From Falsigemmobacter intermedius (GTDB lineage: Bacteria; Pseudomonadota; Alphaproteobacteria; Rhodobacterales; Rhodobacteraceae), in NCBI RefSeq assembly GCF_004054105.1, contig NZ_SBLC01000018.1, forward strand, positions 436-64,073: DNA of 63,638 nt. The letters run 5' to 3'. Below the pieces are notes generated by a model, which saw only the letters and a list, made by a program, of their open reading frames with translations, had not been told where the DNA came from and made no database searches. The position numbers and the translations under genes are program-made. Below are positions 9,377 through 18,252 of the stretch, one piece after another. Position 1 is the stretch's first letter. Each line of letters starts with the position of its first letter.

Positions 9377-9910
9377 ATGTCTCGTATTGGCAAGAAGCCC
9401 GTCGAACTGGTGAAGGGCGTTTCGGCGACCCTTTCCGGCCAGACCCTGGAAGTAAAGGGTCCGAAAGGCACCCGTACCTTCACCGCTCCGGACGACGTCA
9501 CCCTGATCCTCGAAGAGGGTTCGGTCACCGTCAAGCCGCGCGGCCTGTCGAAGCGTGCACGCTCCATGTGGGGTATGTCGCGTTCGATGGTGGCGAACCT
9601 TGTGACCGGCGTTTCGACCGGCTTCAAGAAAGAGCTGGAAATCCAGGGCGTTGGTTACCGTGCCGCCGCTCAGGGCACCGGCCTGAAGCTCTCGCTTGGC
9701 TACAGCCATGACGTGAACTTCGTTCCGCCGGCAGACGTCGCTGTTACGGCGCCGAAGCAGAGCGAAATCGTTGTCGAAGGTATCGACGCGCAGAAGGTCG
9801 GCCAGGTTGCTGCGAACATCCGCGAGTGGAAAAAGCCCGAGCCCTATAAGGGCAAAGGCATCCGCTACAAGGGCGAGTATGTCTTCCGCAAAGAAGGCAA
9901 GAAGAAGTAA
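9377..9910 (+). CDS. rplF: 50S ribosomal protein L6
   Basis: L6 (177 aa) near the factor-binding site. The family start is [14 protein letters not shown] at 9377, behind a GAGGAGGG ribosome binding site. The longer reading from 9311 lies inside rpsH and is rejected. The C-terminal signature [20 protein letters not shown] is intact. Confidence 0.97.
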   Translation: MSRIGKKPVELVKGVSATLSGQTLEVKGPKGTRTFTAPDDVTLILEEGSVTVKPRGLSKRARSMWGMSRSMVANLVTGVSTGFKKELEIQGVGYRAAAQGTGLKLSLGYSHDVNFVPPADVAVTAPKQSEIVVEGIDAQKVGQVAANIREWKKPEPYKGKGIRYKGEYVFRKEGKKK

Positions 9911-9921
9911 GGGCTGCGAAA

Positions 9922-10281
9922 ATGGCAAACTCGAAAAGAGATCTGTTCATCAAACGCCGCCTGCGCGTTCGGAACAAACTCCGCAAAATGTCGGCTGGCC
10001 GTCTGCGCCTGTCGGTTCACCGCTCCAACAAAAACATCAGCGTCCAGCTGATCGACGACGTCAACGGCGTGACCGTTGCCGCCGCTTCGACTCAGGAAGC
10101 TGCTCTGGGCTTCGTTGGCAAGAACAACATCGAAGCAGCGACCAAAGTCGGCGCTGCTATCGCTGAGCGGGCTAAAGCAGCTGGCGTCGAAGAGTGCTAC
10201 TTCGACCGCGGCGGCTTCCTCTTCCACGGTAAAGTGAAGGCCCTGGCCGACGCTGCCCGTGAAGGTGGCCTGAAGTTCTGA
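9922..10281 (+). CDS. rplR: 50S ribosomal protein L18
   Basis: L18 (119 aa) binds 5S rRNA with L5. It has [18 protein letters not shown] in the first third and the ending [21 protein letters not shown] 115-bp gap with two GC hairpins separates it from rpsE. Confidence 0.96.
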   Translation: MANSKRDLFIKRRLRVRNKLRKMSAGRLRLSVHRSNKNISVQLIDDVNGVTVAAASTQEAALGFVGKNNIEAATKVGAAIAERAKAAGVEECYFDRGGFLFHGKVKALADAAREGGLKF

Positions 10282-10287
10282 TCAGGC

Positions 10288-10341
10288 GGAGGGGGCTCAG
10301 GCTCCCTCCCGATGATCCGGGAGTGGCCCCTCGGGGCCCTC
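10288..10341 (+). promoter_or_regulatory. Two hairpins between rplR and rpsE
   Basis: Stem 1 pairs GGAGGG (10288-10293) with CCCTCC (10304-10309). Stem 2 pairs GGCCCC (10325-10330) with GGGGCC (10333-10338), extended by GAG/CTC. Neither is followed by a T-run. They may be RNase processing sites or a local regulatory leader. Confidence 0.35.
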
Positions 10342-10396
10342 ACCTGGATTGGATTTATATGGCGTCTTCAGATGCCAACTCAAAAAGGACTGTCTT

Positions 10397-10957
10397 ATGG
10401 CAGAACGTGAGAACCGCCGGGAACGCCGCGCTGAGCGCGAAGAGACCCCGGAATTCGCAGATCGTCTCGTAGCGATCAACCGCGTCTCGAAAACCGTTAA
10501 AGGCGGCAAGCGCTTCGGTTTCGCAGCCCTCGTCGTTGTCGGTGACCAGCGCGGTCGCGTCGGCTTCGGCAAAGGCAAAGCGAAAGAAGTGCCTGAGGCG
10601 ATCCGTAAGGCAACCGAGCAGGCAAAACGCTCGATGATCCGTGTGGCGCTGAAAGATGCCCGCACCCTGCACCATGACGTCGAAGGTCGTCACGGCGCTG
10701 GTAAGGTCGTCATGCGTACGGCCGTTCCGGGTACCGGTATCATCGCAGGCGGCCCGATGCGCGCTGTCTTTGAGATGCTCGGCGTTCAGGACGTTGTTGC
10801 GAAGTCGCTCGGCTCGCAGAACCCCTACAACATGATCCGTGCGACCATCGACGGTCTGAAACAGGAAGCTTCGCCCCGTTCGGTGGCAGCGCGTCGCGGC
10901 AAAAAAGTCGCTGACATCCTGAAGAAAGACGGCGAAGCCGCTGCGGCTGAAGCGTAA
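10397..10957 (+). CDS. rpsE: 30S ribosomal protein S5
   Basis: S5 (186 aa), needed for decoding fidelity. The true start is [13 protein letters not shown] at 10397, behind AAAGGAC; the in-frame ATG at 10349 is upstream of this ribosome binding site and gives a non-family extension. The S5 dsRBD-like part ([20 protein letters not shown]) and the C-terminal domain are present. The protein ends in a short Ala-rich tail. Confidence 0.97.
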   Translation: MAERENRRERRAEREETPEFADRLVAINRVSKTVKGGKRFGFAALVVVGDQRGRVGFGKGKAKEVPEAIRKATEQAKRSMIRVALKDARTLHHDVEGRHGAGKVVMRTAVPGTGIIAGGPMRAVFEMLGVQDVVAKSLGSQNPYNMIRATIDGLKQEASPRSVAARRGKKVADILKKDGEAAAAEA

Positions 10958-10969
10958 GGATCCCAGACG

Positions 10970-11161
10970 ATGTCCAAAAAAACCATCGTTGTTCAGCAGA
11001 TTGCCTCGCCCGCTCGCCGTCCGGCGATCCAGGCAGCAACCCTGCGTGGCCTTGGCCTGAACAAAGTGCGCGCTGTTCGTGAACTCGAAGATACTCCTTC
11101 GGTTCGCGGCATGGTCAACAAGATCCCGCACCTTGCGAAAATCATCGAAGAGCGCGGCTGA
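10970..11161 (+). CDS. rpmD: 50S ribosomal protein L30
   Basis: L30 (63 aa), a small peripheral protein. The core [20 protein letters not shown] matches the family. It is the last ribosomal gene of the run here; rplO and secY, which normally follow, are not downstream. A terminator begins 25 bp after the stop. Confidence 0.95.
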   Translation: MSKKTIVVQQIASPARRPAIQAATLRGLGLNKVRAVRELEDTPSVRGMVNKIPHLAKIIEERG

Positions 11162-11185
11162 TTTCAGCCCCGTTTTCTGATAAAG

Positions 11186-11212
11186 ACGCCCCGGAGAAAT
11201 CCGGGGCGTTTT
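11186..11212 (+). terminator. Intrinsic terminator after rpmD
   Basis: Perfect 10-bp stem (11186-11195 with 11200-11209) closed by a GAAA tetraloop and followed by TTT. It ends the truncated spc operon. Confidence 0.85.
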
Positions 11213-11230
11213 GCATTTGGGGTATTGGGT

Positions 11231-11662
11231 ATGAGGGTTCAGGTCTTTGCGGTGGCCCTGCTGATCGCCGTTCCGCCCCCTGGTCAGACGATTTCGGCGC
11301 TGGAGTTGTCTTTGCGCATGGGCGCGCCCTGGACGCTGCATCTGCCGGAGGCGGCGGAGGGGGCGATGGGCAGCTCACTCCTGCTGCATGTCAGTCCGGG
11401 CGGCGCTCTCGTGGCAGCGGGGCGACTCGATTGCGGTGCAGGCTGGCAGGCGGAGGTGTCGGGGGTCTTGCCGAATCTGTCCCTCGGGCCTGCCCGGCTG
11501 GTCACCACGGGCTGTGAGGTGCCTGAGGCGGCGGCTCAGGCGGCAGCCTTCCTGGAGGAACTCTCTCAGGTGCGCCGCTTTGAAGAGGTGGCTTCGGGCT
11601 ATGCCCTGGTCGACGCGGCAGGGCTGCCGCGTCTGACGCTGACGGGCGAGGTTCAGCCGTGA
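11231..11662 (+). CDS. Exported META/HslJ-like domain protein
   Basis: 143 aa from the ATG at 11231 (an in-frame GTG at 11225 is also possible). A hydrophobic N-terminus (VQVFAVALLIAVP) suggests export. The second half has the layout of a META/HslJ domain: a CGAGWQAEVSG-like first strand, then LSLGPARLVTTGCEVP, a helix (AAAFLEELSQVRRF) and a last hairpin (YALVDAAGLPRLTL). The two cysteines could form the disulfide seen in some META proteins. Assignment is by pattern only. It follows the rpmD terminator and overlaps the 3' end of trmB by 10 bp in convergent orientation. Confidence 0.6.
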   Translation: MRVQVFAVALLIAVPPPGQTISALELSLRMGAPWTLHLPEAAEGAMGSSLLLHVSPGGALVAAGRLDCGAGWQAEVSGVLPNLSLGPARLVTTGCEVPEAAAQAAAFLEELSQVRRFEEVASGYALVDAAGLPRLTLTGEVQP

Positions 11663-12360
11663 CGGCGGAAGGTCAGGTAATGCGGATCGCGGCCTTCCCG
11701 CAGCGCCTTTTGCTCATAGCGGGTTGAGATCCAGTCGTCCCAGGCCTCATTCAGACCGGCCTGTTTCTCCAGAGTGAAGCCCGCAGGCGGCACTTCTTCC
11801 AGGGTCTGGCGAACGTAATCCGGGATATCGGTCGCCACGCGGAACTCTGCGCCCGGCTTCGTCACACGGGCGAGTTCGTTCAGATAGTCCGGCGTCACGA
11901 AGCGGCGGCGGTGGTGGCGCGCCTTCGGCCAGGGATCGGGGTAGTTCAGGAAGACTTTGTCGAAGACATTGTCGGGCAGCACGTCAAAGAGGTCGCGCAC
12001 ATCGGCCGGATGGATCGCCAGATTGGTGACGCCTGCGGCGCGGATCTTGCCGAGCAGCATGGCCACACCGTTCACGAAAGGCTCGCAGCCGATGATGCGG
12101 ATGCCGGGGTATTTCGCCGCCATATGCACCAGATGCTCGCCACCGCCAAAGCCCACTTCCAGCCAGAAGGGGCCGGTGCCGGGGAACAGCGTCTCAAGGT
12201 CGATCTTCTCACGGGCCGGGTTCTCGGCGGCGGTGATGCCTTTCAGGCGCAGCACATCGAGATCTTCGGCCAGATAGGTCTTCTGCGACGCGCGCAGCGT
12301 CTTACCATGGGCGCGGCCATAGAAGTTGCGGCGGGCAGGCGTCTGGGTCTCTTCGGTCAT
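11653..12360 (-). CDS. trmB: tRNA (guanine-N7-)-methyltransferase
   Basis: Makes m7G46 in the variable loop of tRNAs with SAM. 235 aa from MTEETQTPARRNFYGR; the longer reading to 12465 runs through the terminator and is rejected. The SAM-binding loop LEVGFGGGEH is at about residues 67-76, and the TrmB signature NYPDPWPKARHHRRR at about 139-153. It lies downstream of metK, whose product supplies its SAM, but a terminator separates the two. Confidence 0.95.
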   Translation of the reverse strand: MTEETQTPARRNFYGRAHGKTLRASQKTYLAEDLDVLRLKGITAAENPAREKIDLETLFPGTGPFWLEVGFGGGEHLVHMAAKYPGIRIIGCEPFVNGVAMLLGKIRAAGVTNLAIHPADVRDLFDVLPDNVFDKVFLNYPDPWPKARHHRRRFVTPDYLNELARVTKPGAEFRVATDIPDYVRQTLEEVPPAGFTLEKQAGLNEAWDDWISTRYEQKALREGRDPHYLTFRRHG

Positions 12361-12436
12361 TCTGGCTCTCCGGCGGGGTCGGGCGGAGGTAATCAGCCCC
12401 GGAGCCGGGGTCAAGCAGGCAGGCCGCCGCAGAAGC

Positions 12437-12462
12437 AAAAAGCGCCCCGAGGGGCGCTTTTT
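12437..12462 (-). terminator. Terminator between metK and trmB
   Basis: AAAAAGCGCCCC / GGGGCGCTTTTT palindrome with a 2-nt centre. It reads as an intrinsic terminator on both strands; on the minus strand it follows the metK stop by about 7 bp. Confidence 0.85.
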
Positions 12463-12468
12463 CAAGGC

Positions 12469-13635
12469 TCAGACCGCCTTTTTCAGCGCCTCAACCAGGT
12501 CGGTGCGCTCCCACGAGAAGCCGCCGTCGGCTTCGGGGGCGCGGCCGAAGTGGCCATAGGCTGCCGTGCGCTCATAGATCGGCTTGTTCAGCCCCAGATG
12601 GGTGCGGATGCCGCGCGGGGTCAGATCCAGCACTTTCGGGATCGCAAGTTCGATCACCTGATCCGGCACCAGGCCGGTGCCATGGGTGTCGACATAGATC
12701 GACTGCGGCTCTGCCACGCCGATGGCGTAAGAGACCTGCACCGTGCAGCGCCGCGCAAGACCCGCAGCCACCACGTTCTTCGCCAGATAGCGCGCGGCAT
12801 AGGCCGCCGAGCGGTCCACCTTGGTCGGGTCTTTGCCCGAGAAGGCACCGCCGCCGTGGGGTGCGGCACCGCCATAGGTGTCAACGATGATCTTACGGCC
12901 GGTCAGACCGGCATCCCCGTCCGGACCGCCGATCACGAAGGTCCCGGTCGGGTTCACGTGCCAGACGGTTTTCGGGGTGATCCATTCCGCGGGCAGCACT
13001 TCGCGGATATAGGGTTCCACGATGGCGCGGATCGCAGCCGAATCCTGGGCTTCATCGGCGTGCTGATGCGACAGCACGATCGAGGTCACCTCAACGGGGC
13101 GGCCGTTCTCATAGCGCACCGAGAGCTGCGATTTCGCATCGGGACGCAGGCTCGGCTCAGCACCTGATTTGCGCACCTCGGCCAGGCGGCGCAGGATGGC
13201 ATGGGCGTATTGGATCGGCGCGGGCATCAGCTCGGGGGTTTCATCCACGGCATAGCCGAACATGATGCCCTGGTCGCCTGCACCGTCGCGGTCCACCCCT
13301 TGCGCGATATGGGCCGACTGCTCATGCAGGAAGTTCATCACCTTGCAGGTGTTCCAGTGGAACTTCTCCTGCTCGTAGCCGATGTCGCGGATGCAGTCGC
13401 GGGCGATCTGCGGCACGCGTCCCATGAAATCATGGAGCCGGTCCACATCAGAGAGCCCGACCTCACCGCCGATGACGACGAGAGACGAGGTCGCGAATGT
13501 CTCGCAGGCCACGCGGGCATTGGCCTCTTCGCGCAGGAAGGCGTCGAGGATCGAATCCGAGATCCGGTCGCAGACCTTATCCGGATGACCTTCCGAGACG
13601 GACTCGGAAGTGAAGACGTAGTTGTCGCGGGACAT
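12469..13635 (-). CDS. metK: S-adenosylmethionine synthetase
   Basis: Makes SAM from methionine and ATP. The 388-aa protein has the normal length. Both MetK signatures are present: [12 protein letters not shown] (about residue 120) and [19 protein letters not shown] (about 265). The N-terminal [13 protein letters not shown] binds ATP/methionine. The start is fixed by a GGAG ribosome binding site 6 nt upstream, which is part of the riboswitch pseudoknot. Expression is therefore likely repressed at translation when SAM or SAH is bound. Confidence 0.98.
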   Translation of the reverse strand: MSRDNYVFTSESVSEGHPDKVCDRISDSILDAFLREEANARVACETFATSSLVVIGGEVGLSDVDRLHDFMGRVPQIARDCIRDIGYEQEKFHWNTCKVMNFLHEQSAHIAQGVDRDGAGDQGIMFGYAVDETPELMPAPIQYAHAILRRLAEVRKSGAEPSLRPDAKSQLSVRYENGRPVEVTSIVLSHQHADEAQDSAAIRAIVEPYIREVLPAEWITPKTVWHVNPTGTFVIGGPDGDAGLTGRKIIVDTYGGAAPHGGGAFSGKDPTKVDRSAAYAARYLAKNVVAAGLARRCTVQVSYAIGVAEPQSIYVDTHGTGLVPDQVIELAIPKVLDLTPRGIRTHLGLNKPIYERTAAYGHFGRAPEADGGFSWERTDLVEALKKAV

Positions 13636-13637
13636 TC

Positions 13638-13686
13638 AGTGCTCCATTGAAAACAAGGCCGTCACGCCAGGAAGCCGTTGTGACGG
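13638..13686 (-). ncRNA. SAM/SAH riboswitch upstream of metK
   Basis: Directly before metK on its coding strand. Stem P1 is a perfect 7-bp helix (13686-13680 with 13665-13659). It encloses the conserved loop AACGGCTTCCTGGC (13679-13666). After an A/T-rich linker, AATGGAGCA (13647-13639) contains the ribosome binding site, which can pair with the loop GCTTCC to form an H-type pseudoknot. Order, loop sequence and position match my memory of the SAM/SAH riboswitch class found upstream of metK in Rhodobacterales. Ligand binding would hide the GGAG. Confidence 0.85.
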
Positions 13687-13720
13687 TAAGAGAGCGCAGT
13701 AGTGCTTTGGCTCTGTGGGG

Positions 13721-15235
13721 TCAATGATTGAAGGCGCGTCTGCGGAAAATCAACAGCATTGCGGCTAAGAACCACAGCAGGACCGGCGCTGCCGGGCCGA
13801 TCCGGCTGTAAAGCGTGGGCTGCAGCGCGGCGGGCAGGGCATGGTCGATGATGCCCTGCTGCTTCATGCCCAGTTCGGCCAGGACTTCCCCGCGCGGGCC
13901 GATCGCGGCAGAGATGCCGGTATTGGCCACCCGCATCATCGGCAGCCCGCTCTCCACCGCCCGCAGCCGCGCCAGCCCCAGGTGCTGGAAAGGCCCGGAT
14001 TTGACGCCGAACCAGGCGTCATTGGTGATCTGCAAAAGCCACTCGGGCCGGTCGGTCACGCGCTGAAACCAGGGGAAGACCGCTTCATAGCAGATCAGCG
14101 GCTGGAAGGTGCCAAGCGCGCCGCCCGGAGAGATCAGCTCAGGCGCAGGTCCTGCGGAATAGCCGTAGCCTGCTGCGGGCGAGAAGGAAAAGACGCCGAG
14201 CCAGTCGGCCACCAGATCGCCGCCGGGGATATATTCGCCAAAGGGCACGAGCTGGTGTTTGTCATAAACCGCCCGGACCTCCGCCGTGCCGTCGTCTTTG
14301 GGGCCGAGCAGGGCAAGCGAGTTGTAAAACCGCACACCGACTTCGCGCTGAATGCCAAGGGCAACGGGGATGCCCCCCGTCGCCTCCAGGATCACATCGA
14401 GCGCACGGCCCGGATCATTCAGCAGCACCGGCACCGAGGTTTCCGGCCAGACGATCAGATCGGGGACACCGGCCTCACCTGGTGCTGCCGCGCTCAGGTC
14501 CAGATGGCGCTCAAAGAACATCCGGGCGTAATCGGGGTGCCATTTCAGCGCCTGATCGGCATCAGGCTGCACCAGACGGATGACCGCCTCCCGCGCAGGG
14601 GGCAGCGGGTCGGAAAGACGCCAGTGTCCAAAGCCCCAGACCGCTCCCAGGAGAACCAGAGCGGCTGCCAGTCCACGGGCGCGCCACAGCACCGGCAGCG
14701 CCGCAAGCGTCAGCGTCAGCAGCGTCAGCCCGCCCGCGCCCGCCAGAGAGGCAAGCTGGGCAGGTGCAAAGCCGATCCAGATATGACCCGGAAGCGCCCA
14801 GGGGAAACCGGTGAAAATGACGCCGCGCAGCGCCTCAAGACCCGCCAGCATCAGGGCCATGGCCCCGGCCGCAGGCATGAAACGGCGTAAAGGGGCTGAA
14901 AGCGCTCCGGCTCCGGCCCAGAAGAGGCCAAGCCCTGTCGCCATGAAGAAAAGCGCGAAGGGCGCCATCCAGGCGTCGCGTTCGGCCTCAACCTGGAAAG
15001 GTTCGGTGATCCAGTTCAGCGTCAGAAGGAAATAAGCGCTGCCCGACAACCAGGCGCGCAGGGCGGCGGCTTTGGCTGTGGGCGCACGGGCGGCATTCCA
15101 CAGGATCACAGCAAATCCCAAAAGGGAGATCGGCCAGAGCGACCAGGGGATCTGCCCCAGACCCGCAGCAGCGCCTGCGAGAAGGGCGACCGCAAGGCCG
15201 CCCCTGTCGAGTTTGGAAAGAAGGTGACGCGCCAT
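13721..15235 (-). CDS. lnt: Apolipoprotein N-acyltransferase
   Basis: Adds the third acyl chain to lipoproteins in the inner membrane. The 504-aa protein has an N-terminal block of hydrophobic segments (about 1-200), then a nitrilase-fold periplasmic domain. The catalytic triad is visible: Glu in VWPETSVPVL (about 263), Lys in YDKHQLVPFGEYIP (about 323) and Cys in LICYEAVFP (about 381). A last membrane segment is followed by FRRRAFNH. prs ends 3 bp upstream of its start, so the two are probably cotranscribed. Confidence 0.96.
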   Translation of the reverse strand: MARHLLSKLDRGGLAVALLAGAAAGLGQIPWSLWPISLLGFAVILWNAARAPTAKAAALRAWLSGSAYFLLTLNWITEPFQVEAERDAWMAPFALFFMATGLGLFWAGAGALSAPLRRFMPAAGAMALMLAGLEALRGVIFTGFPWALPGHIWIGFAPAQLASLAGAGGLTLLTLTLAALPVLWRARGLAAALVLLGAVWGFGHWRLSDPLPPAREAVIRLVQPDADQALKWHPDYARMFFERHLDLSAAAPGEAGVPDLIVWPETSVPVLLNDPGRALDVILEATGGIPVALGIQREVGVRFYNSLALLGPKDDGTAEVRAVYDKHQLVPFGEYIPGGDLVADWLGVFSFSPAAGYGYSAGPAPELISPGGALGTFQPLICYEAVFPWFQRVTDRPEWLLQITNDAWFGVKSGPFQHLGLARLRAVESGLPMMRVANTGISAAIGPRGEVLAELGMKQQGIIDHALPAALQPTLYSRIGPAAPVLLWFLAAMLLIFRRRAFNH

Positions 15236-15238
15236 GCC

Positions 15239-16258
15239 TCAGCCGCGCGGGTAGAAGCCTTCGTAGATCGGCTGCAGCGTCTCGGTCTCAAAGAGCGAGG
15301 AGACCGAGTTGCCATTCCAGATGTTCAGGATGGCCTGCGCAAAGATCGGCGCGGTCGGCACGATGCGGATGTTATGCGCGGCTTTGACGGCTGCGGTCGG
15401 CTCGATGGTGTCGGTGATGACCAGCGATTTCATCACCGATTTGGTGACACGCTCAACTGCCGGGCCCGAGAGAACGCCGTGGGTGATATAGGCGTGCACT
15501 TCAGCCGCGCCTTTTTCCATCAGCAGTTCTGCAGCTTTGCAGAGCGTGCCGGCAGTGTCGCAGATGTCGTCGACGATGATACAGGTCTGGCCTTCGACAT
15601 CCCCGATCACGGTCATCTCAGCGATTTCACCGGCTTTCTCGCGGCGCTTGTCCACGATGGCCAGCGCACAGCCAAGGCGCTTTGCCAGATCACGGGCGCG
15701 GGCCACGCCGCCGACGTCGGGCGAGACGATGGTGACATTGTCCAGACGGCCGCGGAAGTGATGCTCGACATCCATCGCAAAGACCGGGGCGGCATAAAGG
15801 TTGTCCACCGGGATATCGAAGAAGCCCTGGATCTGGGCGGCGTGCAGATCCATGGTCAGCACGCGCTCAACACCGGCTTCCGTCAGCAGGTTGGCGATCA
15901 GCTTGGCCGAGATCGGGGTCCGGGCTTTCGCGCGGCGGTCCTGACGGGCATAGCCGAAATAGGGGATCACGGCGGTGATGCGCTGCGCCGAGGAGCGACG
16001 CAGGGCGTCGGTCATGATCAGCAGTTCCATCAGGTGATCGTTCGCCGGGTTCGAGGTCGGCTGGATGATGAACATGTCTTCGCCACGCACGTTGTCGTAG
16101 ACTTCGACATAGACTTCCTGATCGTTGAAACGCTCAATACGCGCGTTCAGCAGGTCCACCTGCATGCCGCGGTGCATCGACATCCGGCGCGCGATCGACT
16201 GCGCGAGGGATTTGTTGGCATTGCCGGCAATGAGTTTGGGTTCAGTCATGACGGGCAT
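15239..16258 (-). CDS. prs: Ribose-phosphate pyrophosphokinase
   Basis: Makes PRPP for nucleotide, His and Trp synthesis. 339 aa from [17 protein letters not shown] lies 7 nt upstream of this ATG, so the 18-residue extension to 16312 is rejected. The PRPP-synthase regions [17 protein letters not shown] and the binding loop [15 protein letters not shown] are present, with the PRPP loop [11 protein letters not shown] near residue 230. It leads the prs-lnt pair and diverges from the DsbA-like isomerase gene. Confidence 0.97.
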   Translation of the reverse strand: MPVMTEPKLIAGNANKSLAQSIARRMSMHRGMQVDLLNARIERFNDQEVYVEVYDNVRGEDMFIIQPTSNPANDHLMELLIMTDALRRSSAQRITAVIPYFGYARQDRRAKARTPISAKLIANLLTEAGVERVLTMDLHAAQIQGFFDIPVDNLYAAPVFAMDVEHHFRGRLDNVTIVSPDVGGVARARDLAKRLGCALAIVDKRREKAGEIAEMTVIGDVEGQTCIIVDDICDTAGTLCKAAELLMEKGAAEVHAYITHGVLSGPAVERVTKSVMKSLVITDTIEPTAAVKAAHNIRIVPTAPIFAQAILNIWNGNSVSSLFETETLQPIYEGFYPRG

Positions 16259-16379
16259 GGCGGGGTCCTTGGGCTGCAGTCCCGGCGGGCATGGCGGGAG
16301 GGATTCGAACATTGACTCCGCTTATCACCCGTCTAGGGTCTTGCGAAAGCCCGGCCCCGGACAGAAAGCGGTGAGGATC

Positions 16380-16970
16380 ATGCAGATCGACTATTATTTT
16401 TCGCCATTGTCGCCCTGGTGCTACCTTGCCGGAACCCGTCTGGAAGATCTGGCCGGCCGTCACGGGGCCGGGGTGCGCTATATCCCGGTTGATCCCTCAG
16501 CACTTTTTGCCCGGACGGGTGGAAAAATGCTCGCAGAGCGCCATCCGTCGCGGCAGGACTACCGCCTGCAGGATCTGCGACGCACAGCCGCACGGGAAAA
16601 TCTGCCTCTGGCCCTGCATCCGGCGCATTTTCCGACCAATCCGGCCCCGGCCTCTTATGCGATCATCGCGGCGGCTAAAGCCGGCGGGGATGTCGGCGGG
16701 CTGGTGCAGAGCTTTCTGCGCGCCTGCTGGGCGGAAGAGCGCAATATCGCCGAAGATGAAGTGATCCGCGATCTTCTGGCCCGCCATGGCTTTGATCCGG
16801 GTCTCGCCGATAAGGGCCTCTGGACCGGGGCCGAGATCTATGAGCGCAATCTTGAGCAGGCGGTGAATGCCGGTGTCTTTGGCTTTCCCTTCTATATTGT
16901 GGGGGAGGAGAAGTTCTGGGGTCAGGATCGCCTGGCCGATCTGGAGCAATATCTGAGCGGAATGAAGTGA
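16380..16970 (+). CDS. DsbA-family isomerase (HCCA isomerase-like)
   Basis: 196-aa thioredoxin-fold protein of the 2-hydroxychromene-2-carboxylate isomerase/DsbA group. It starts MQIDYYFSPLSPWCYLAGTR, with SPWCYL replacing the DsbA CxxC, which fits a glutathione-dependent isomerase more than an oxidase. The C-terminus GVFGFPFYIVGEEKFWGQDR has the cis-Pro region and the WGQDR ending of this group. The substrate is unknown; no aromatic degradation genes are adjacent. It overlaps the next gene by one base (TGATG). Confidence 0.85.
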   Translation: MQIDYYFSPLSPWCYLAGTRLEDLAGRHGAGVRYIPVDPSALFARTGGKMLAERHPSRQDYRLQDLRRTAARENLPLALHPAHFPTNPAPASYAIIAAAKAGGDVGGLVQSFLRACWAEERNIAEDEVIRDLLARHGFDPGLADKGLWTGAEIYERNLEQAVNAGVFGFPFYIVGEEKFWGQDRLADLEQYLSGMK

Positions 16971-17794
16971 TGAGTGAGACGCTGACCTCTGCGGCCCTCA
17001 GGGCGCCGTATCTGCGCCATTTCGGCAATGGACCGCGCAAAATTCTGGCGCTGCACTGTTCGCTGGCGCATGGCGGTGTCTGGCAGCCCATGGCGGAAGA
17101 GCTGGGCCTTGAGGAGGTCAGCCTGACCGCGCCGGATATGCCCGGCCATGGCCGCAGCCCGCACTGGCGTCCGGGCTCAATGCATGATCTGGCCCGCGAC
17201 TGGGCGGTGGATCTGCTGACGCAAATGGGCGGCGGCGCGCCGGTGGATCTTTTCGGGCATTCCTTTGGCGGCACCGTGGCGCTGCGCGTGGCGGTCGAGC
17301 GGCCGGATCTGGTGCGCAGCCTGACGCTTTTTGAGCCGGTGCTCTTCGCCGTGGCCCTGCAGGACGGCAGCCGGGAAGCTGCGGACTGGGCCGATAAAGA
17401 ACGCGCCTTTGAGGCACGGATCAATGCGGGCGACCGCGAAGGCGCGGCAGAGTGGTTCCAGAGCCTCTGGGGCACCGGCGTGCCGCTGTCGCGGATGCCG
17501 GCCTCGCAGCGGGCCTATATTGTGGATCGCATCGACGCCATCCCCGCAGCCGCAGATGTGGTGCGCGATGACCGCGCCGGTCTTCTGCGGGAGGGGCGTC
17601 TGTCGGGCCTCAGCCTGCCGGTTCTTCTGGCCGAGGGGGGCACCTCTCCGGGGGTGATCCGCGCGATCTCGGAAGGGCTGGGGCGGCTCATCCCGCAGGC
17701 ACAGTCTCTCGTGCAGGAGGGCGCGGGGCATATGCTGCCGATCACCCATGCTGCTGAAATGGCTCCGCAGATCCGGGCGCATCTGGGGCTGTGA
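16970..17794 (+). CDS. Alpha/beta hydrolase
   Basis: 274 aa from the ATG at 16970 (a GTG 3 nt earlier is also in frame). The nucleophile elbow GHSFGG lies near residue 93. LHCSLAHGGVWQPM provides the oxyanion region, and GAGHMLPITHA near the end supplies the catalytic His. It resembles general esterase/lipase-type hydrolases; the substrate is not predictable. Coupled to the upstream DsbA-like gene by a TGATG overlap. Confidence 0.88.
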   Translation: MSETLTSAALRAPYLRHFGNGPRKILALHCSLAHGGVWQPMAEELGLEEVSLTAPDMPGHGRSPHWRPGSMHDLARDWAVDLLTQMGGGAPVDLFGHSFGGTVALRVAVERPDLVRSLTLFEPVLFAVALQDGSREAADWADKERAFEARINAGDREGAAEWFQSLWGTGVPLSRMPASQRAYIVDRIDAIPAAADVVRDDRAGLLREGRLSGLSLPVLLAEGGTSPGVIRAISEGLGRLIPQAQSLVQEGAGHMLPITHAAEMAPQIRAHLGL

Positions 17795-17836
17795 GCCGCC
17801 TTTGCCGGTTGTGTGAGGACCGCGCGTGGCCTGTCT

Positions 17837-18187
17837 TCAGTCCACCAGCCAGTCGCGCTCATCGCGCACGGCCCCTATGGCGGTCCAGTCGGCGCGGATC
17901 CGCGCCACACGGCTGTCGCCCCAGGTGCGAAAAACCAGTTCAAAACCCTCAGCCGTGACGGATTCGGCGCAGAGGTCGGCGCGCAGATTGGTGCGCCGGT
18001 CGCTGTCCCAGAGCGAGATCCCCACGATCACCGCCGGGGCCTGCAGAAAGGGCGTCGCAAAATGCACGCGCTGGCGCACCTCGCGCGGCCCCTCACCGGT
18101 CCACATCGGTCCACCGGTCTGGAAATCGGTGAACATCATCTTCTGGCCCTGAAGAATGCCGGTCATATGAGGCGAGAACGTCATCAT
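17837..18187 (-). CDS. H-type lectin domain protein
   Basis: 116-aa single-domain protein. It matches the H-type lectin fold first known from snail agglutinin: REVRQRVHFATPFLQAPAVI in the first half and the strong signature FRTWGDSRVARIRADWTAIG near the end. No signal peptide, so it appears cytoplasmic or non-classically exported. Two adjacent ATGs (18187, 18184) are possible starts. No glycan-related gene is nearby. The domain call is by pattern; the ligand is unknown. Confidence 0.75.
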   Translation of the reverse strand: MMTFSPHMTGILQGQKMMFTDFQTGGPMWTGEGPREVRQRVHFATPFLQAPAVIVGISLWDSDRRTNLRADLCAESVTAEGFELVFRTWGDSRVARIRADWTAIGAVRDERDWLVD

Positions 18188-18252
18188 TGCAAAACCACAG
18201 GCTGAGGCTTTGCCATGGATAACGGTTTCCTGCCTGTGAGGCAGCAGAAATC

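Noticed and set aside
11911-13167. 418-aa plus-strand ORF opposite trmB-metK
   Set aside because: Covers two certain genes and the terminator between them; composition is that of an antisense frame.
16295-16330. tRNA-like T-loop (GTTCGAATC) on the minus strand
   Set aside because: The flanking bases do not form T-stem, anticodon or acceptor stems, so no tRNA gene is called; at most a remnant or chance match.
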